A DNA stretch of 38,089 nt from Mesorhizobium sp. L2C084A000 (GTDB taxonomy: Bacteria > Pseudomonadota > Alphaproteobacteria > Rhizobiales > Rhizobiaceae). A program made the position numbers and the translations under genes. The notes under the pieces are model-generated. The model did no database searches. It saw nothing but the letters and a program-made list of their open reading frames with translations, and was not told the DNA's origin. The stretch is taken from positions 226,355-264,443 of the forward strand of contig NZ_AYWX01000003.1 in assembly GCF_000502875.1 (NCBI RefSeq), written 5' to 3'. Numbering within the stretch: position 1 is the stretch's first letter; each line of letters opens with the position of its first letter. Shown here piece by piece: positions 16,077 to 23,373 of this stretch.

Positions 16077-16430
16077 GTGATCAGATATGTTGGATTTTCG
16101 ACTTTGCCGCTGCTTCTTGCCGCGCCGCTGGCCTTCGCAAACCCGGCGGGCGCCGCGGGAGATTACCCGACAGCAACGATTGCCGATTACGTGCTCGGCT
16201 GCATGCAGACGAACGGCCAGACACGTCAGGCGCTGGAAAGCTGTTCCTGCTCGATCGACGTCATCGCCTCGATCCTTCCCTACGACCACTATGAGAGAGC
16301 CGAGACTTTCAAGAGCATGTCTTTGACCACAGGGGAAAACGCGGGGCTGTTTCGCGAGAGCGCACCGGCGAAGGCAGCCCGTACCGAATTGAAGCGCGCG
16401 CAGTCGGAAGCCGACGTGCGCTGCTTTTAG
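16077..16430 (+). CDS. Small exported four-cysteine protein of the methanol/quinoprotein locus
   Basis: A 117-residue protein with a signal peptide ('LPLLLAAPLAFANPAGA') and a mature part of about 90 residues. Four cysteines are present: C42 ('YVLGCMQTNG'), C56 and C58 ('ESCSCSIDVIASILPYDHY') and C116 at the C-terminus, which suggests two disulfides or metal binding. I recall proteins with a similar 'D-Y-V-x-G-C-M...C-x-C-S-I-D' pattern near PQQ-dependent dehydrogenase genes, but know no function. The GTG at 16077 is chosen because GGAGG (16065-16069) precedes it by seven bases and the signal peptide starts there; an ATG at 16014 would add 21 residues. It is transcribed divergently from xoxF. 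Confidence 0.8.
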   Translation: MIRYVGFSTLPLLLAAPLAFANPAGAAGDYPTATIADYVLGCMQTNGQTRQALESCSCSIDVIASILPYDHYERAETFKSMSLTTGENAGLFRESAPAKAARTELKRAQSEADVRCF

Positions 16431-16452
16431 AACCTGCTCAAATCCGCAAGCC

Positions 16453-16468
16453 GGATGGAGTTCCATCC
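16453..16468 (+). terminator. Short hairpin after the four-Cys gene
   Basis: GGATGG (16453-16458) and CCATCC (16463-16468) form a perfect six-pair stem with the loop AGTT, 22 bases after the stop at 16430, followed by TTTGTCT. It is a weak candidate terminator between two convergent genes. Confidence 0.4.
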
Positions 16469-16557
16469 TTTGTCTGGACAGTACCTTCCCGAAACAAGCT
16501 CCACTTTCGGGGTCAAGCTGGCAAGCACCCGGCAGTCCGGCACAGGATATCGAGACT

Positions 16558-17421
16558 TCAGAGTCCCGCTGTCTCCAGCGGCCACTGATTGCGAAATGTC
16601 TTGCCATCCGTATCGATCGCTTCAACCTGGATTTCGCCGTTGCCGTGCACGGTGAAATCAAATCGGAAATTGGGGTCTTCCGAAATCGATATTCCACCTT
16701 CCATGGAGAGGATCGGCTGGCCGGCTTGGGAGATCGACAGTTTCTGGACAAAATGCGCCGGTATGAAATACTGGGTCAGCGGATCCCGCTGCAGCCCCGA
16801 ATTGTTAGGGTGCCGGATCATCAACTGCAGTTCCTCGGTCTTGGTCATCGTCTCTTTGGGCGGGAACTGGCGCAGCTTCATCTGACCCATCGTCGCGTTG
16901 GCCTCGTCCTGGTTCTTGACCGCAGGGGCGGAGCATCCGCCTGACGCCTTGACGAAGGTCTGCGCCATATGGAGTTGGCCGCCCTGCGTCTCAGCGATGG
17001 CCCGCAGATAGGAATAGTCGTTGACGCGCACGCGCGTCGACAGATGCGTCACGCCGGCATCCTTGCCGAGCTGGAACGTTGCCGCCACCGGTGCAGGGTT
17101 GGCATCGATGATCAAGGTAACGGATTTGATGCCGTCCGGCGCCTTGGCTGGATCGAGATAGATGTCGACGGGCACGATGGCGGCATCCTGCGCCCGCTTC
17201 GGCGCTTCGATCCTGACGACGCCGGTATCGACCAGAATTGCCCGATCGCCGAACACGTCGCCCTTCAAATCCTGCCAGATCCTATCCGAGGACGCGGTTG
17301 TTTGCTGTGCGCTGGCGGTTCCCGAGGAGCCGAGCAGCGTGCCGATGGCCAAGATGATCGCGACGAAAACGAATGCGAGCGGCAAAGCGAGCTGCCGGCT
17401 CGAGTAAGCGTGATTTTGCAT
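16558..17421 (-). CDS. Quinoprotein dehydrogenase-associated SoxYZ-like carrier protein
   Basis: A 287-residue exported protein fusing a SoxY-like and a SoxZ-like half. A signal peptide or anchor ('LPLAFVFVAIILAIGTLL') is followed by a SoxY-like beta domain ('APDGIKSVTLIIDANPAPVAATFQL'), then 'KASGGCSAPA' with Cys163, comparable to the GGC swinging-arm cysteine that carries the sulfur substrate in true SoxY. The SoxZ-like half has 'LMIRHPNNSGLQRD' and 'ISISEDPNFRF'. This is the family called quinoprotein dehydrogenase-associated SoxYZ-like carrier. What it carries is unknown; no sox oxidation genes are here. The ATG at 17421 follows GGAGG at good spacing. It lies downstream of the SoxH-like hydrolase gene. 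Confidence 0.88.
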   Translation of the reverse strand: MQNHAYSSRQLALPLAFVFVAIILAIGTLLGSSGTASAQQTTASSDRIWQDLKGDVFGDRAILVDTGVVRIEAPKRAQDAAIVPVDIYLDPAKAPDGIKSVTLIIDANPAPVAATFQLGKDAGVTHLSTRVRVNDYSYLRAIAETQGGQLHMAQTFVKASGGCSAPAVKNQDEANATMGQMKLRQFPPKETMTKTEELQLMIRHPNNSGLQRDPLTQYFIPAHFVQKLSISQAGQPILSMEGGISISEDPNFRFDFTVHGNGEIQVEAIDTDGKTFRNQWPLETAGL

Positions 17422-17539
17422 TTCGATGCCTCCACCAATGCAAGAGAGGTGGTGCCCAGGCTGGCGTTGAGGATAAGCCTTTGGCGACGCCTTGGCAAAT
17501 CGCCGTGCCTTACAGCTGCCTGGCGCATGTCGGTGTCGT

Positions 17540-18511
17540 CTATTCCCATTCGAGTTCGGCAAATGCGGCCGTTGCGTTGCGCTCGTTGTAGTCGTCGAAC
17601 AGGTGCCAATTATCCCGTTCGCTTTCGCCAGCGGTTTTGACTGCTTCGCGCAGCGGCGTTCCGTCGGCGATCGCCTTGCGGATATCGCGCGCCAGAACCT
17701 CGAAATAGCGTCGCTCCCCCGCCAGCGCCTGTGGCCAGTCGGCCGTTACAGGACCATGACCTGGAACGACGCGCGCGGCGTCGATCGCGGTGAGCGCATC
17801 CATCTGGCGGAGCCATCCAAGCAGTGATCCGTCGAGCGTCGGCAAGGAGCCCATAAACACGACATCGCCGGCAAAGAGCGTTCTGGTCGCGGGATCGAAC
17901 ACGGTCAGGTCGTTGTCGGTGTGCGCCGCCTTCCATGCCCGCAGTTCGATCATGCGCCCGCCGAGGTCGAGTTGCAGGCGATCGTCGACCAGCATGGTCG
18001 GCGACACGATCTCGATCCCCTCCATCAGCGCCTCGCCAAGCTGTTCGCGATAGTTGTGCAGATAGAACGCGCCACGCGCCTCGAGAGCACGCGGCAGATT
18101 ACGGTGACCGACGATGGTCGCGCCGATCTTCCGGAATGCCGCATTGCCGAAGATATGGTCGGGATGCATGTGGGTGTTGACCAGGAAGCGAACCGGCTTT
18201 GCTGTCAGCTTTCCGATCGCGGCGAGAAAGGCGTGCGCCTCGATGAGGCTGCCACCGCTGTCGATGACGGCAACCGCATCGGTGCCGATGACGGCGCCCA
18301 GATTGCAGATCGCACCGTCGTTGGCGGCGGTCATCAACTCATCCGCGCCCTGGAAGGCGAAGACGCCGTCGGCGATTTGTCTGACCGAGAACCGAGAACT
18401 GCCACCTGCGGCCAGAACGGCTCGTCCGAGGCAGCATGGCAGCAAGGCGGCGCTGGCGGCGGTGCAGGCGAAGCCACTCACAAGCCTGCGTCTTAGCAGA
18501 TCAACCGACAT
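17540..18511 (-). CDS. Quinoprotein relay system zinc metallohydrolase (SoxH-like)
   Basis: A 323-residue metallo-beta-lactamase-fold protein with an export signal containing twin-Arg-like 'LLRRRLVSGFACTAASAALL' at residues 5-24. All metal ligands are visible: 'THMHPDH' (H114, H116, D118, H119), His197 in 'AAHTDNDL', Asp216 in 'FAGDVVF' and His252 in 'VPGHGPV'. It belongs to the SoxH-related hydrolases found beside quinoprotein dehydrogenases. By analogy it may release or cleave something attached to the SoxYZ-like carrier encoded next to it; this is inference. The gene is followed after 118 bases by the carrier and preceded by the ABC transporter genes, all on one strand. Confidence 0.88.
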   Translation of the reverse strand: MSVDLLRRRLVSGFACTAASAALLPCCLGRAVLAAGGSSRFSVRQIADGVFAFQGADELMTAANDGAICNLGAVIGTDAVAVIDSGGSLIEAHAFLAAIGKLTAKPVRFLVNTHMHPDHIFGNAAFRKIGATIVGHRNLPRALEARGAFYLHNYREQLGEALMEGIEIVSPTMLVDDRLQLDLGGRMIELRAWKAAHTDNDLTVFDPATRTLFAGDVVFMGSLPTLDGSLLGWLRQMDALTAIDAARVVPGHGPVTADWPQALAGERRYFEVLARDIRKAIADGTPLREAVKTAGESERDNWHLFDDYNERNATAAFAELEWE

Positions 18512-18545
18512 GAAGGCCTCCGATATGCATTTCGCCTGCTGGCAA

Positions 18546-19286
18546 TCAGGTGACGTCCGGAAATCTATGATGGAACGACCGCAGAAGGTCGCTCATCACC
18601 TGCGAATTGCGATGTTGCCGTGGCAGCCGTACGTCGAACACGCCGAGCACATGGGTTGGCCGCGGCGCGAGCACGATGATGCGGTCCGACAGCATCAGTG
18701 CCTCGCGTAGATTGTGCGTCACCATCAAGGCGGTCGTTGGCCGTGCCGACCACACGGTCAAAAGCAGATGCCGAAGCCGCTCGGCGGTCTGTTCGTCGAG
18801 CGAGACAAAGGGTTCGTCCAGGAAAAGCACCGCCGGCTCGGTGGCGAAAGCCCTGGCAAGTGCTGCCCTGCGCGCAAGGCCGAGCGACAGTTCGGCAGGA
18901 TAGAGCGAGCGCATGCCGGCGAGGCCGAGCGTGTCGAACAGCCTGTCGAGATTTTTCGCTCTCAAGCTTTTCGGCAACGCCAGCCTGACATTCTGCTCCA
19001 CCGTTCGCCACGGCAGCAGGGTCGGTTCCTGGAATACGGCGGCGATGCGGTTCGAACCTCCTTGCGGCAACTGGAAGGAGCCGGAAAAGTCTTTGTCCAA
19101 GCCAAGCAGGATACGCAGCGTCGTGGTTTTGCCGCAGCCCGACGGTCCCAGCAAGCAGGCGAATTCGCCTTGCCGGACCTCGAAGGAAAGGTCCTGAAGC
19201 GCCGTGATCGAGACGCCTCGCGCGGACCTGAAGGTCTTTTCGGCGATGTCGACCTTAAGCGGGACGACGGCGCCAACGGGTTGCAT
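18546..19286 (-). CDS. NitT/TauT-type ABC transporter ATP-binding protein
   Basis: A 246-residue ABC ATPase. Walker A is 'GPSGCGKTT', the Q-loop is 'AVFQEPTLLPWRTVEQNV' (the LPW of the nitrate/taurine group), the signature is the slightly divergent 'LSLGLARRAALARAFA', and Walker B is 'AVLFLDEPF' followed by 'HNLREAL'. It would power the permease and binding protein encoded just upstream. The ATG at 19286 overlaps the permease gene by 32 bases; an in-frame ATG at 19325 would give a larger overlap. It is followed by the SoxH-like gene after 34 bases. Confidence 0.9.
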   Translation of the reverse strand: MQPVGAVVPLKVDIAEKTFRSARGVSITALQDLSFEVRQGEFACLLGPSGCGKTTTLRILLGLDKDFSGSFQLPQGGSNRIAAVFQEPTLLPWRTVEQNVRLALPKSLRAKNLDRLFDTLGLAGMRSLYPAELSLGLARRAALARAFATEPAVLFLDEPFVSLDEQTAERLRHLLLTVWSARPTTALMVTHNLREALMLSDRIIVLAPRPTHVLGVFDVRLPRQHRNSQVMSDLLRSFHHRFPDVT

Positions 19287-20079
19287 GTCGTTCAACGGGC
19301 TGCACCAGGAGAAGTTCAATGACAAGCATCACCGCCACGAAAGCCAGCGTGTAGGCAAGAATGGCGGCGACATCGAAGAGCTGGAAATAGAGATGGATCT
19401 GGAAGCCGACACCGTTCGAGCGGCCGAGCAACTCGACGACCAGGACGATCTTCCAGATGAGGGCGATGCCGGATCGCGATGCGGCGGCAAGATAGGGCTG
19501 CAATTGCGGCAGCAGGATATGGCGGATGCGTTCAAGGCGGCCGAAGCGATAGACGGTGGCCATTTCGGCGTAACTTGGATCAAGCGCCCTGGCGCCTTCG
19601 CGCATCGTCACCACGACATTCGGGATCTTGTTCACCGCCACCGCGCCGATCGCCGCCACCTCGTTGAGGCCGAACCAGATATAGCCGAGGACGATGACCA
19701 CCAGCGCCGGGATGTTGAGGAACAGGATCACCCACGGGTTGAAAAAACGGTCGACGCGACGATGGCTGCCGAGCAAAACGCCGATGACGGATCCGATGAT
19801 CATTGCGACGATATATGCCGCGGCGACCCGGCCGAGGGTCACGCCGAGATGGTAAAAAAGGTCGCCGCTCGCAGCCTCCCTGAGAAGCACCTGCCAGACC
19901 TGCCCAGGTCCTGGAAAGGCACGGCTTGGCCAGACACTTGCCGCAAGGTTCCATAGCAGGCAAAGCCCGAGCAGGGAGACCGCTACGGTCAGCGCGGGCA
20001 TGAGTGCCGTCGCCAGATTGCGTCGGCCGGACATGGTCGGCGGGGCATCACGCGCGCCGTCGGTTCCCAATGCGGTCAT
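19255..20079 (-). CDS. NitT/TauT-type ABC transporter permease
   Basis: A 274-residue inner-membrane permease with about six transmembrane helices. The first is near residues 27-48, and the binding-protein-dependent permease signature appears as 'EMATVYRFGRLERIRHILLPQLQPYLAAASRSGIALIWKIVLV' (the EAA loop; first part only resembles E-x-A-x3-G). The group-typical opening 'FPGPGQVWQVLL' is present. It pairs with the ATPase and binding protein as an importer of an unknown small molecule, possibly an organic acid or sulfonate-like compound. The ATG at 20079 overlaps the stop of the binding-protein gene (ATGA), so longer upstream frames are rejected. Confidence 0.9.
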   Translation of the reverse strand: MTALGTDGARDAPPTMSGRRNLATALMPALTVAVSLLGLCLLWNLAASVWPSRAFPGPGQVWQVLLREAASGDLFYHLGVTLGRVAAAYIVAMIIGSVIGVLLGSHRRVDRFFNPWVILFLNIPALVVIVLGYIWFGLNEVAAIGAVAVNKIPNVVVTMREGARALDPSYAEMATVYRFGRLERIRHILLPQLQPYLAAASRSGIALIWKIVLVVELLGRSNGVGFQIHLYFQLFDVAAILAYTLAFVAVMLVIELLLVQPVERHATRWRRRPA

Positions 20080-21062
20080 TTCTCGGGGTCCTGCCAGAAC
20101 GTGCCGGGCGCCATTTCCGGCGCGCTGCCGACAAGCTTCGCGCCGCCGATCGCCGCAAGCACATGGTATAGCCTCCCGGCGTCGGCCGCTTCCTCGGCGA
20201 TCGACCGGCTGGGAATGCCCTGGCGGTAGCGATCGCGCAGTTTTTCCAGTTCCTTGCCTTCCGCGCGAATGATCGGCGCCAGGCGCAGCCATTCGTCATC
20301 GGATCTGGCCAGCAAGTCCTTGGCTTGCGCGGACGCCCTCACGAAACCCCTGACGGCATCGGGGTTCTCGTTGGCCCATTGGTCATGGAAGACGTAACCG
20401 AGCGCCGAAACGGGTCCCAGAGCCCCGAGCGTCTTTGCCGCGTCATTCACGCCGATCAATCGACGGAAGCCATTGGCCTCGAGACGCGCGCAAAAATGCC
20501 AGAAATTCAGCACTGCATCGAGTTCGCCCTGTATCGCCTTTTCCGAAATCAGTGGCGGCGCGCCAAAGACGATGTCGCTGGTTGCCGACAGGTCGACGCC
20601 GAGATCGCGTCTGGTCAGCGCTTGTATCAGCAGCCAACTCTTGTCGAGCGGGCCGCCGGCGACGCCGATCTTCTTGTCCTTGAGATCGGCGACCGTCCGG
20701 ATCGGCGAATCCTCCTTCACCATGATCGCACCCACCGCGGTCGAATAGGGGGTCAATGTGAGGTCGCCGCCTTCGGAGCGCTGGCGCGAGACCCACAGCC
20801 AGTCGGAGACGATCATATCGATCGCGCCAGCCAGCATCGCGACGTTGGTTGCATCCTCGCCGGCGAAGTCGATGATCTCCAGACCGATCCCGTTCGCGGC
20901 ATCGAATTTGTGCTGCCTTAGCGTATCGAGTTCCCAACTCACGGTTCCAAACTTCAGCACACCGAGGCGAATCCTGGCTGCCGCAACGCCCGGCCTGGTA
21001 GCAAGAACAGCGGCTGTCCCGAGAACCGCCAGACGCAACGTCATGCGCCGTGAAACCATCAT
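20076..21062 (-). CDS. NitT/TauT-type ABC transporter substrate-binding protein
   Basis: A 328-residue periplasmic binding protein of the NMT1/TauA-like fold. It has an export signal with twin arginines ('SRRMTLRLAVLGTAAVLATRPGVAAA'), then 'IRLGVLKFGTVSWELDTLRQHKF', 'DMIVSDWLWVSRQR' and 'ADLKDKKIGVAGGPLDKSWLLIQA', the typical ligand-lobe signatures. The ligand is not identified; residues lining the cleft do not point to nitrate or taurine specifically. GGAGGAGG precedes the start at 21062. It is the first of five genes running through permease, ATPase, SoxH-like hydrolase and SoxYZ-like carrier, which suggests it imports or senses something handled by that pair. Confidence 0.88.
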   Translation of the reverse strand: MMVSRRMTLRLAVLGTAAVLATRPGVAAARIRLGVLKFGTVSWELDTLRQHKFDAANGIGLEIIDFAGEDATNVAMLAGAIDMIVSDWLWVSRQRSEGGDLTLTPYSTAVGAIMVKEDSPIRTVADLKDKKIGVAGGPLDKSWLLIQALTRRDLGVDLSATSDIVFGAPPLISEKAIQGELDAVLNFWHFCARLEANGFRRLIGVNDAAKTLGALGPVSALGYVFHDQWANENPDAVRGFVRASAQAKDLLARSDDEWLRLAPIIRAEGKELEKLRDRYRQGIPSRSIAEEAADAGRLYHVLAAIGGAKLVGSAPEMAPGTFWQDPEK

Positions 21063-21095
21063 GACACCTCCTCCCCAGGGTTCCGCGCTGCCAAA

Positions 21096-21305
21096 TCAAA
21101 TGGCTCGTTCCTTGTTTGGAAATGCGCATTTCCAGCGCATGACCTTGAGGGTCGGGTGTTCTTGGGACCATTTCGCGATTTCGCTGGGGGCAAGGATCAT
21201 GCATTGGAACAGAGTGCCGCGGCTCTCGAAATAGAGATGTTCGTCTCGGCAATTGCTCGGATTGGCGCTGAGGCAAACCGTCAATATGAGATCGACCATG
21301 TCCAT
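21096..21305 (-). CDS. Small four-Cys protein, paralogue of the one at 33340
   Basis: A 69-residue protein with a short hydrophobic N-terminus ('DLILTVCLSANPSNC') and four cysteines (C11, C19, C35, C60). The pattern is V-C-L-S-x2-P-x2-C ... Q-C-M ... A-K-W-x3-H-P-x3-V-x-R-W-K-C. The same pattern, with fewer cysteines, is found in the 66-residue protein at 33340. I recall proteins with this pattern in rhizobial genomes but know no function. The ATG at 21305 has GAGG six bases upstream; a second ATG at 21299 is possible. The gene lies 33 bases upstream of the ABC binding-protein gene, on the same strand, and may start that operon. Confidence 0.7.
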   Translation of the reverse strand: MDMVDLILTVCLSANPSNCRDEHLYFESRGTLFQCMILAPSEIAKWSQEHPTLKVMRWKCAFPNKERAI

Positions 21306-21668
21306 TCAGCACCTCTTGCGCGTTCCCAAACGCTCATCCCGGCGAGCTCAGCCCAACCAGAAGCGAGGGCAAAATCACCGTTTGCCGGATTTCCCGAGGT
21401 GCCAATGGAGAAACCGGAGTGAGGTCAAGCTACGCGCTCGCCGGATCACCGTCAACAAAGACGAATGGACGGGTCTGTTGAGCACCCAGGCCTCTAAACC
21501 TTTGTACGATTGACTTTCACAACATGCCAATTAGCTTCTGAATCACGCGGCGCGGCTCCACGGGAGAAGCGGATATTCCACACCACCGCGTAAGGCGCAT
21601 GCCGACGGATCAAAGGATCGGCATGCGCAAATCGTCCAGGGCACCCAGACGATCAATGAGGAAATGCC
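21306..21668. promoter_or_regulatory. Divergent region between the 69-residue gene and the cytochrome c gene
   Basis: This 363-base gap has no convincing gene. It must hold the promoters of the ABC/Sox-like operon (minus strand) and of the cytochrome (plus strand). Apart from the perfect dyad at 21595-21628 I see no clear site. Confidence 0.5.
21595..21628. promoter_or_regulatory. Perfect 11-bp inverted repeat upstream of the cytochrome c gene
   Basis: GCGCATGCCGA (21595-21605) and TCGGCATGCGC (21618-21628) are perfect inverted copies with a 12-base spacer, ending 40 bases before the cytochrome ATG. No T-run follows. It may be an operator for a dimeric regulator or a hairpin in the 5' leader. 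Confidence 0.5.
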
Positions 21669-22049
21669 ATGCGCGCAATCGCATTTTTCGCAGTCATGTC
21701 CGTTGTGCCCTTCATCGCGAGCCAATCCCAGGCACAGGATGCGGCGGCTGGTGAGAAGGTCTTCGCCAAATGCAAGGTCTGCCACGTCGCCGACCAGGAC
21801 AAGAACAAGGTCGGCCCGTCGTTGAACGGCGTCATAGGCCGAACGGCTGGAACACACCCGGGGTTCAGCTATTCTCAGGCGATGGTCGCGGCTGGCAAAT
21901 CCGGCGTCAAATGGGATGAGCCCTCACTGAAGACCTATCTTCACGATCCCAAGGCCATGGTCAAAGGAACGAAGATGGCGTTTGTCGGCCTCAAGCAGGA
22001 CGAAGACATCGCCAATGTCATTGCCTATCTGAAGCAATTCTCGAAATAG
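21669..22049 (+). CDS. Soluble class I cytochrome c (c2/c550-like)
   Basis: A 126-residue periplasmic cytochrome. Signal peptide 'MRAIAFFAVMSVVPFIASQSQAQ' (23 residues), haem motif C35-K-V-C38-H39, 'VGPSLNGVIGRTAG' and the axial Met103 in 'GTKMAFVGL', all characteristic of small mitochondrial-type cytochromes c2/c550. Such proteins shuttle electrons to a terminal oxidase, and in methanol oxidation the secondary cytochrome (cH type) accepts electrons from the dehydrogenase's own cytochrome. Position between the xox and cbb blocks makes that role plausible but unproven. The ATG has GAGGAA just upstream. The gene stands alone between a divergent and a convergent operon. Confidence 0.9.
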   Translation: MRAIAFFAVMSVVPFIASQSQAQDAAAGEKVFAKCKVCHVADQDKNKVGPSLNGVIGRTAGTHPGFSYSQAMVAAGKSGVKWDEPSLKTYLHDPKAMVKGTKMAFVGLKQDEDIANVIAYLKQFSK

Positions 22050-22055
22050 AGCGCA

Positions 22056-22085
22056 GCCGGCCGTTCGAATTTGCGTTCGGCCGGC
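22056..22085. terminator. Hairpin between convergent cytochrome c and phosphatase genes
   Basis: GCCGGCCG (22056-22063) and CGGCCGGC (22078-22085) are perfect arms with a 14-base spacer, in the 47 bases between the two convergent stop codons. It could serve both transcripts as a bidirectional terminator, though neither side has a clear T-run. Confidence 0.5.
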
Positions 22086-22096
22086 GGACGCCTCAA

Positions 22097-22798
22097 TCAC
22101 GCATCGGCTTGCAGCCTCTGCATTGCCGAAGGCAGATCGAAAAGGCTGTCGCAAACAAGGTCGGCGCCAAGCTCTTCCACCGGAATGTGGCTGTAGCCGC
22201 CGCGCAACAGAATGACGGGCATGCCGGCGGCGCGTGCGGCGCCCAGGTCGGCGCCACTGTCTCCGACCAGCAGCGCGTCACCGGCGTCGACCCCAAGCTG
22301 TGCCAACGCCAGCAGCAGGGCATCGGGCGCCGGTTTCAGGAATGTCACCGCGTCTCCGCCAACGATGGCGCCGAAATATTCCGTCAATCCGAAATGAAGC
22401 AGGATTTCGCGGGTCGCCAACTGCGGTTTGTTGGTTACCACCCCCATGCTTACCCCGCCCAAATGAAAGTGGGTGAGAGCCTCCCTGACGCCAGGCATCA
22501 GCCTTGTCAGGCCGGTCAGATGCCGGCGGTAGATAGGCGCCATGACGCGGTTGGCCTCATCGAGAGCGTTACCGAGCAGTGGCGCTCCCGACGCCGCGAA
22601 GGCTCGCTCGATCAATTTCCTGACGCCGCCGCCGATCATGGCCGTGACCTGATCCAGGCGCAGCGGCGGCAGATCGCGGCTGGCCAGCAATTCGTTGACT
22701 GCGGCCGCTATGTCCGGCGCCGAGTCGACCAGCGTGCCGTCGAGGTCGAACAGGATCGCCTTCGGCGATCGAAGCGGCCTACCTGCGCCGACGTTCAT
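22097..22798 (-). CDS. cbbZ: Phosphoglycolate phosphatase (CbbZ/Gph)
   Basis: A 233-residue HAD-superfamily phosphatase that removes 2-phosphoglycolate, the product of RuBisCO oxygenation. Motif I is 'ILFDLDGTLVDS' (nucleophile Asp18, Asp20), motif II is in 'MGVVTNKP', the motif III Lys is in 'FLKPAPDALLLAL', and motif IV is 'LLVGDSGADLGAARAAG'. The cap domain is in the usual place. It is the distal end of the cbb operon, and its ATG overlaps the stop of the thioredoxin-fold gene, so it is translationally coupled. A long upstream extension in frame is rejected because it runs through that gene. Confidence 0.92.
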   Translation of the reverse strand: MNVGAGRPLRSPKAILFDLDGTLVDSAPDIAAAVNELLASRDLPPLRLDQVTAMIGGGVRKLIERAFAASGAPLLGNALDEANRVMAPIYRRHLTGLTRLMPGVREALTHFHLGGVSMGVVTNKPQLATREILLHFGLTEYFGAIVGGDAVTFLKPAPDALLLALAQLGVDAGDALLVGDSGADLGAARAAGMPVILLRGGYSHIPVEELGADLVCDSLFDLPSAMQRLQADA

Positions 22799-23352
22799 GC
22801 GGCATCCTTCCACTTGATCGAGCAGCCGATCGAGGCGATCTGGTCCAGCGGCCCGTCGCCGGTTCGGGCAACCTGCTTCATCGCCTCGAACAGATCGCGT
22901 CTCAGCCCGGGCGCTCCGGCTTCTCGTCGCGAGGCGTCCAGCCGACCGCGATATTGCAGTCCCAACTCGCTGTTGAACCCGAAGAAATCGGGAGTGCACA
23001 CGGCTGCGTAATCGCGCGCCACAGTTTGGTGCTGGTCGTGCAGGTAAGGGAAGCTGAAGCCGCTCGTCGTGGCGAATAGCTTCATTTGGTCGAAGGAATC
23101 CTCCGGGTAGGCATCGGCATCGTTTGAGTTGATCGCGACAAAGCCGATACCTTCGGCCTTGAGGTCGTTGGCATCGCGCACGATACGTGAAATCACCGCC
23201 TTCACATAAGGGCAGTGATTGCAGATGAAGGCCACGACCAGGCCGTTCGGGCCGGCCTGGCTGAAGATCGAATGCGACCTGCCGTCGACGTCAGGCAAAA
23301 CGGCATCGATGGCGCGCCAGCCGAAATCGCAGACAGGGGGGACGGCCGCCAT
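22795..23352 (-). CDS. Thioredoxin-fold (AhpC/TSA-ResA-like) protein in the cbb operon
   Basis: A 185-residue cytoplasmic protein of the thioredoxin/peroxiredoxin superfamily. No signal peptide is seen. The redox motif is C44-N-H-C47-P-Y-V-K, preceded by 'GLVVAFICN', followed by 'IGFVAINSNDADAYPEDSFDQM' and 'FPYLHDQHQTVARDYAAVCTPDFFGF', which is the usual arrangement of the 'CNHCPYV' group. The reaction is unknown; thiol oxidoreductase or peroxidase activity is likely. A GGAGG ribosome-binding site precedes the ATG by five bases. It lies between cbbE and cbbZ and overlaps cbbZ by four bases, so it is firmly part of the carbon-fixation operon. Confidence 0.85.
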   Translation of the reverse strand: MAAVPPVCDFGWRAIDAVLPDVDGRSHSIFSQAGPNGLVVAFICNHCPYVKAVISRIVRDANDLKAEGIGFVAINSNDADAYPEDSFDQMKLFATTSGFSFPYLHDQHQTVARDYAAVCTPDFFGFNSELGLQYRGRLDASRREAGAPGLRRDLFEAMKQVARTGDGPLDQIASIGCSIKWKDAA

Positions 23353-23373
23353 GCTTGCCTCCGATGGAATGGT

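Noticed and set aside
16558..18511. Thiosulfate oxidation (Sox) locus
   Set aside because: No soxA, B, X, C or D genes; the SoxYZ-like and SoxH-like proteins belong to separate quinoprotein-associated families.
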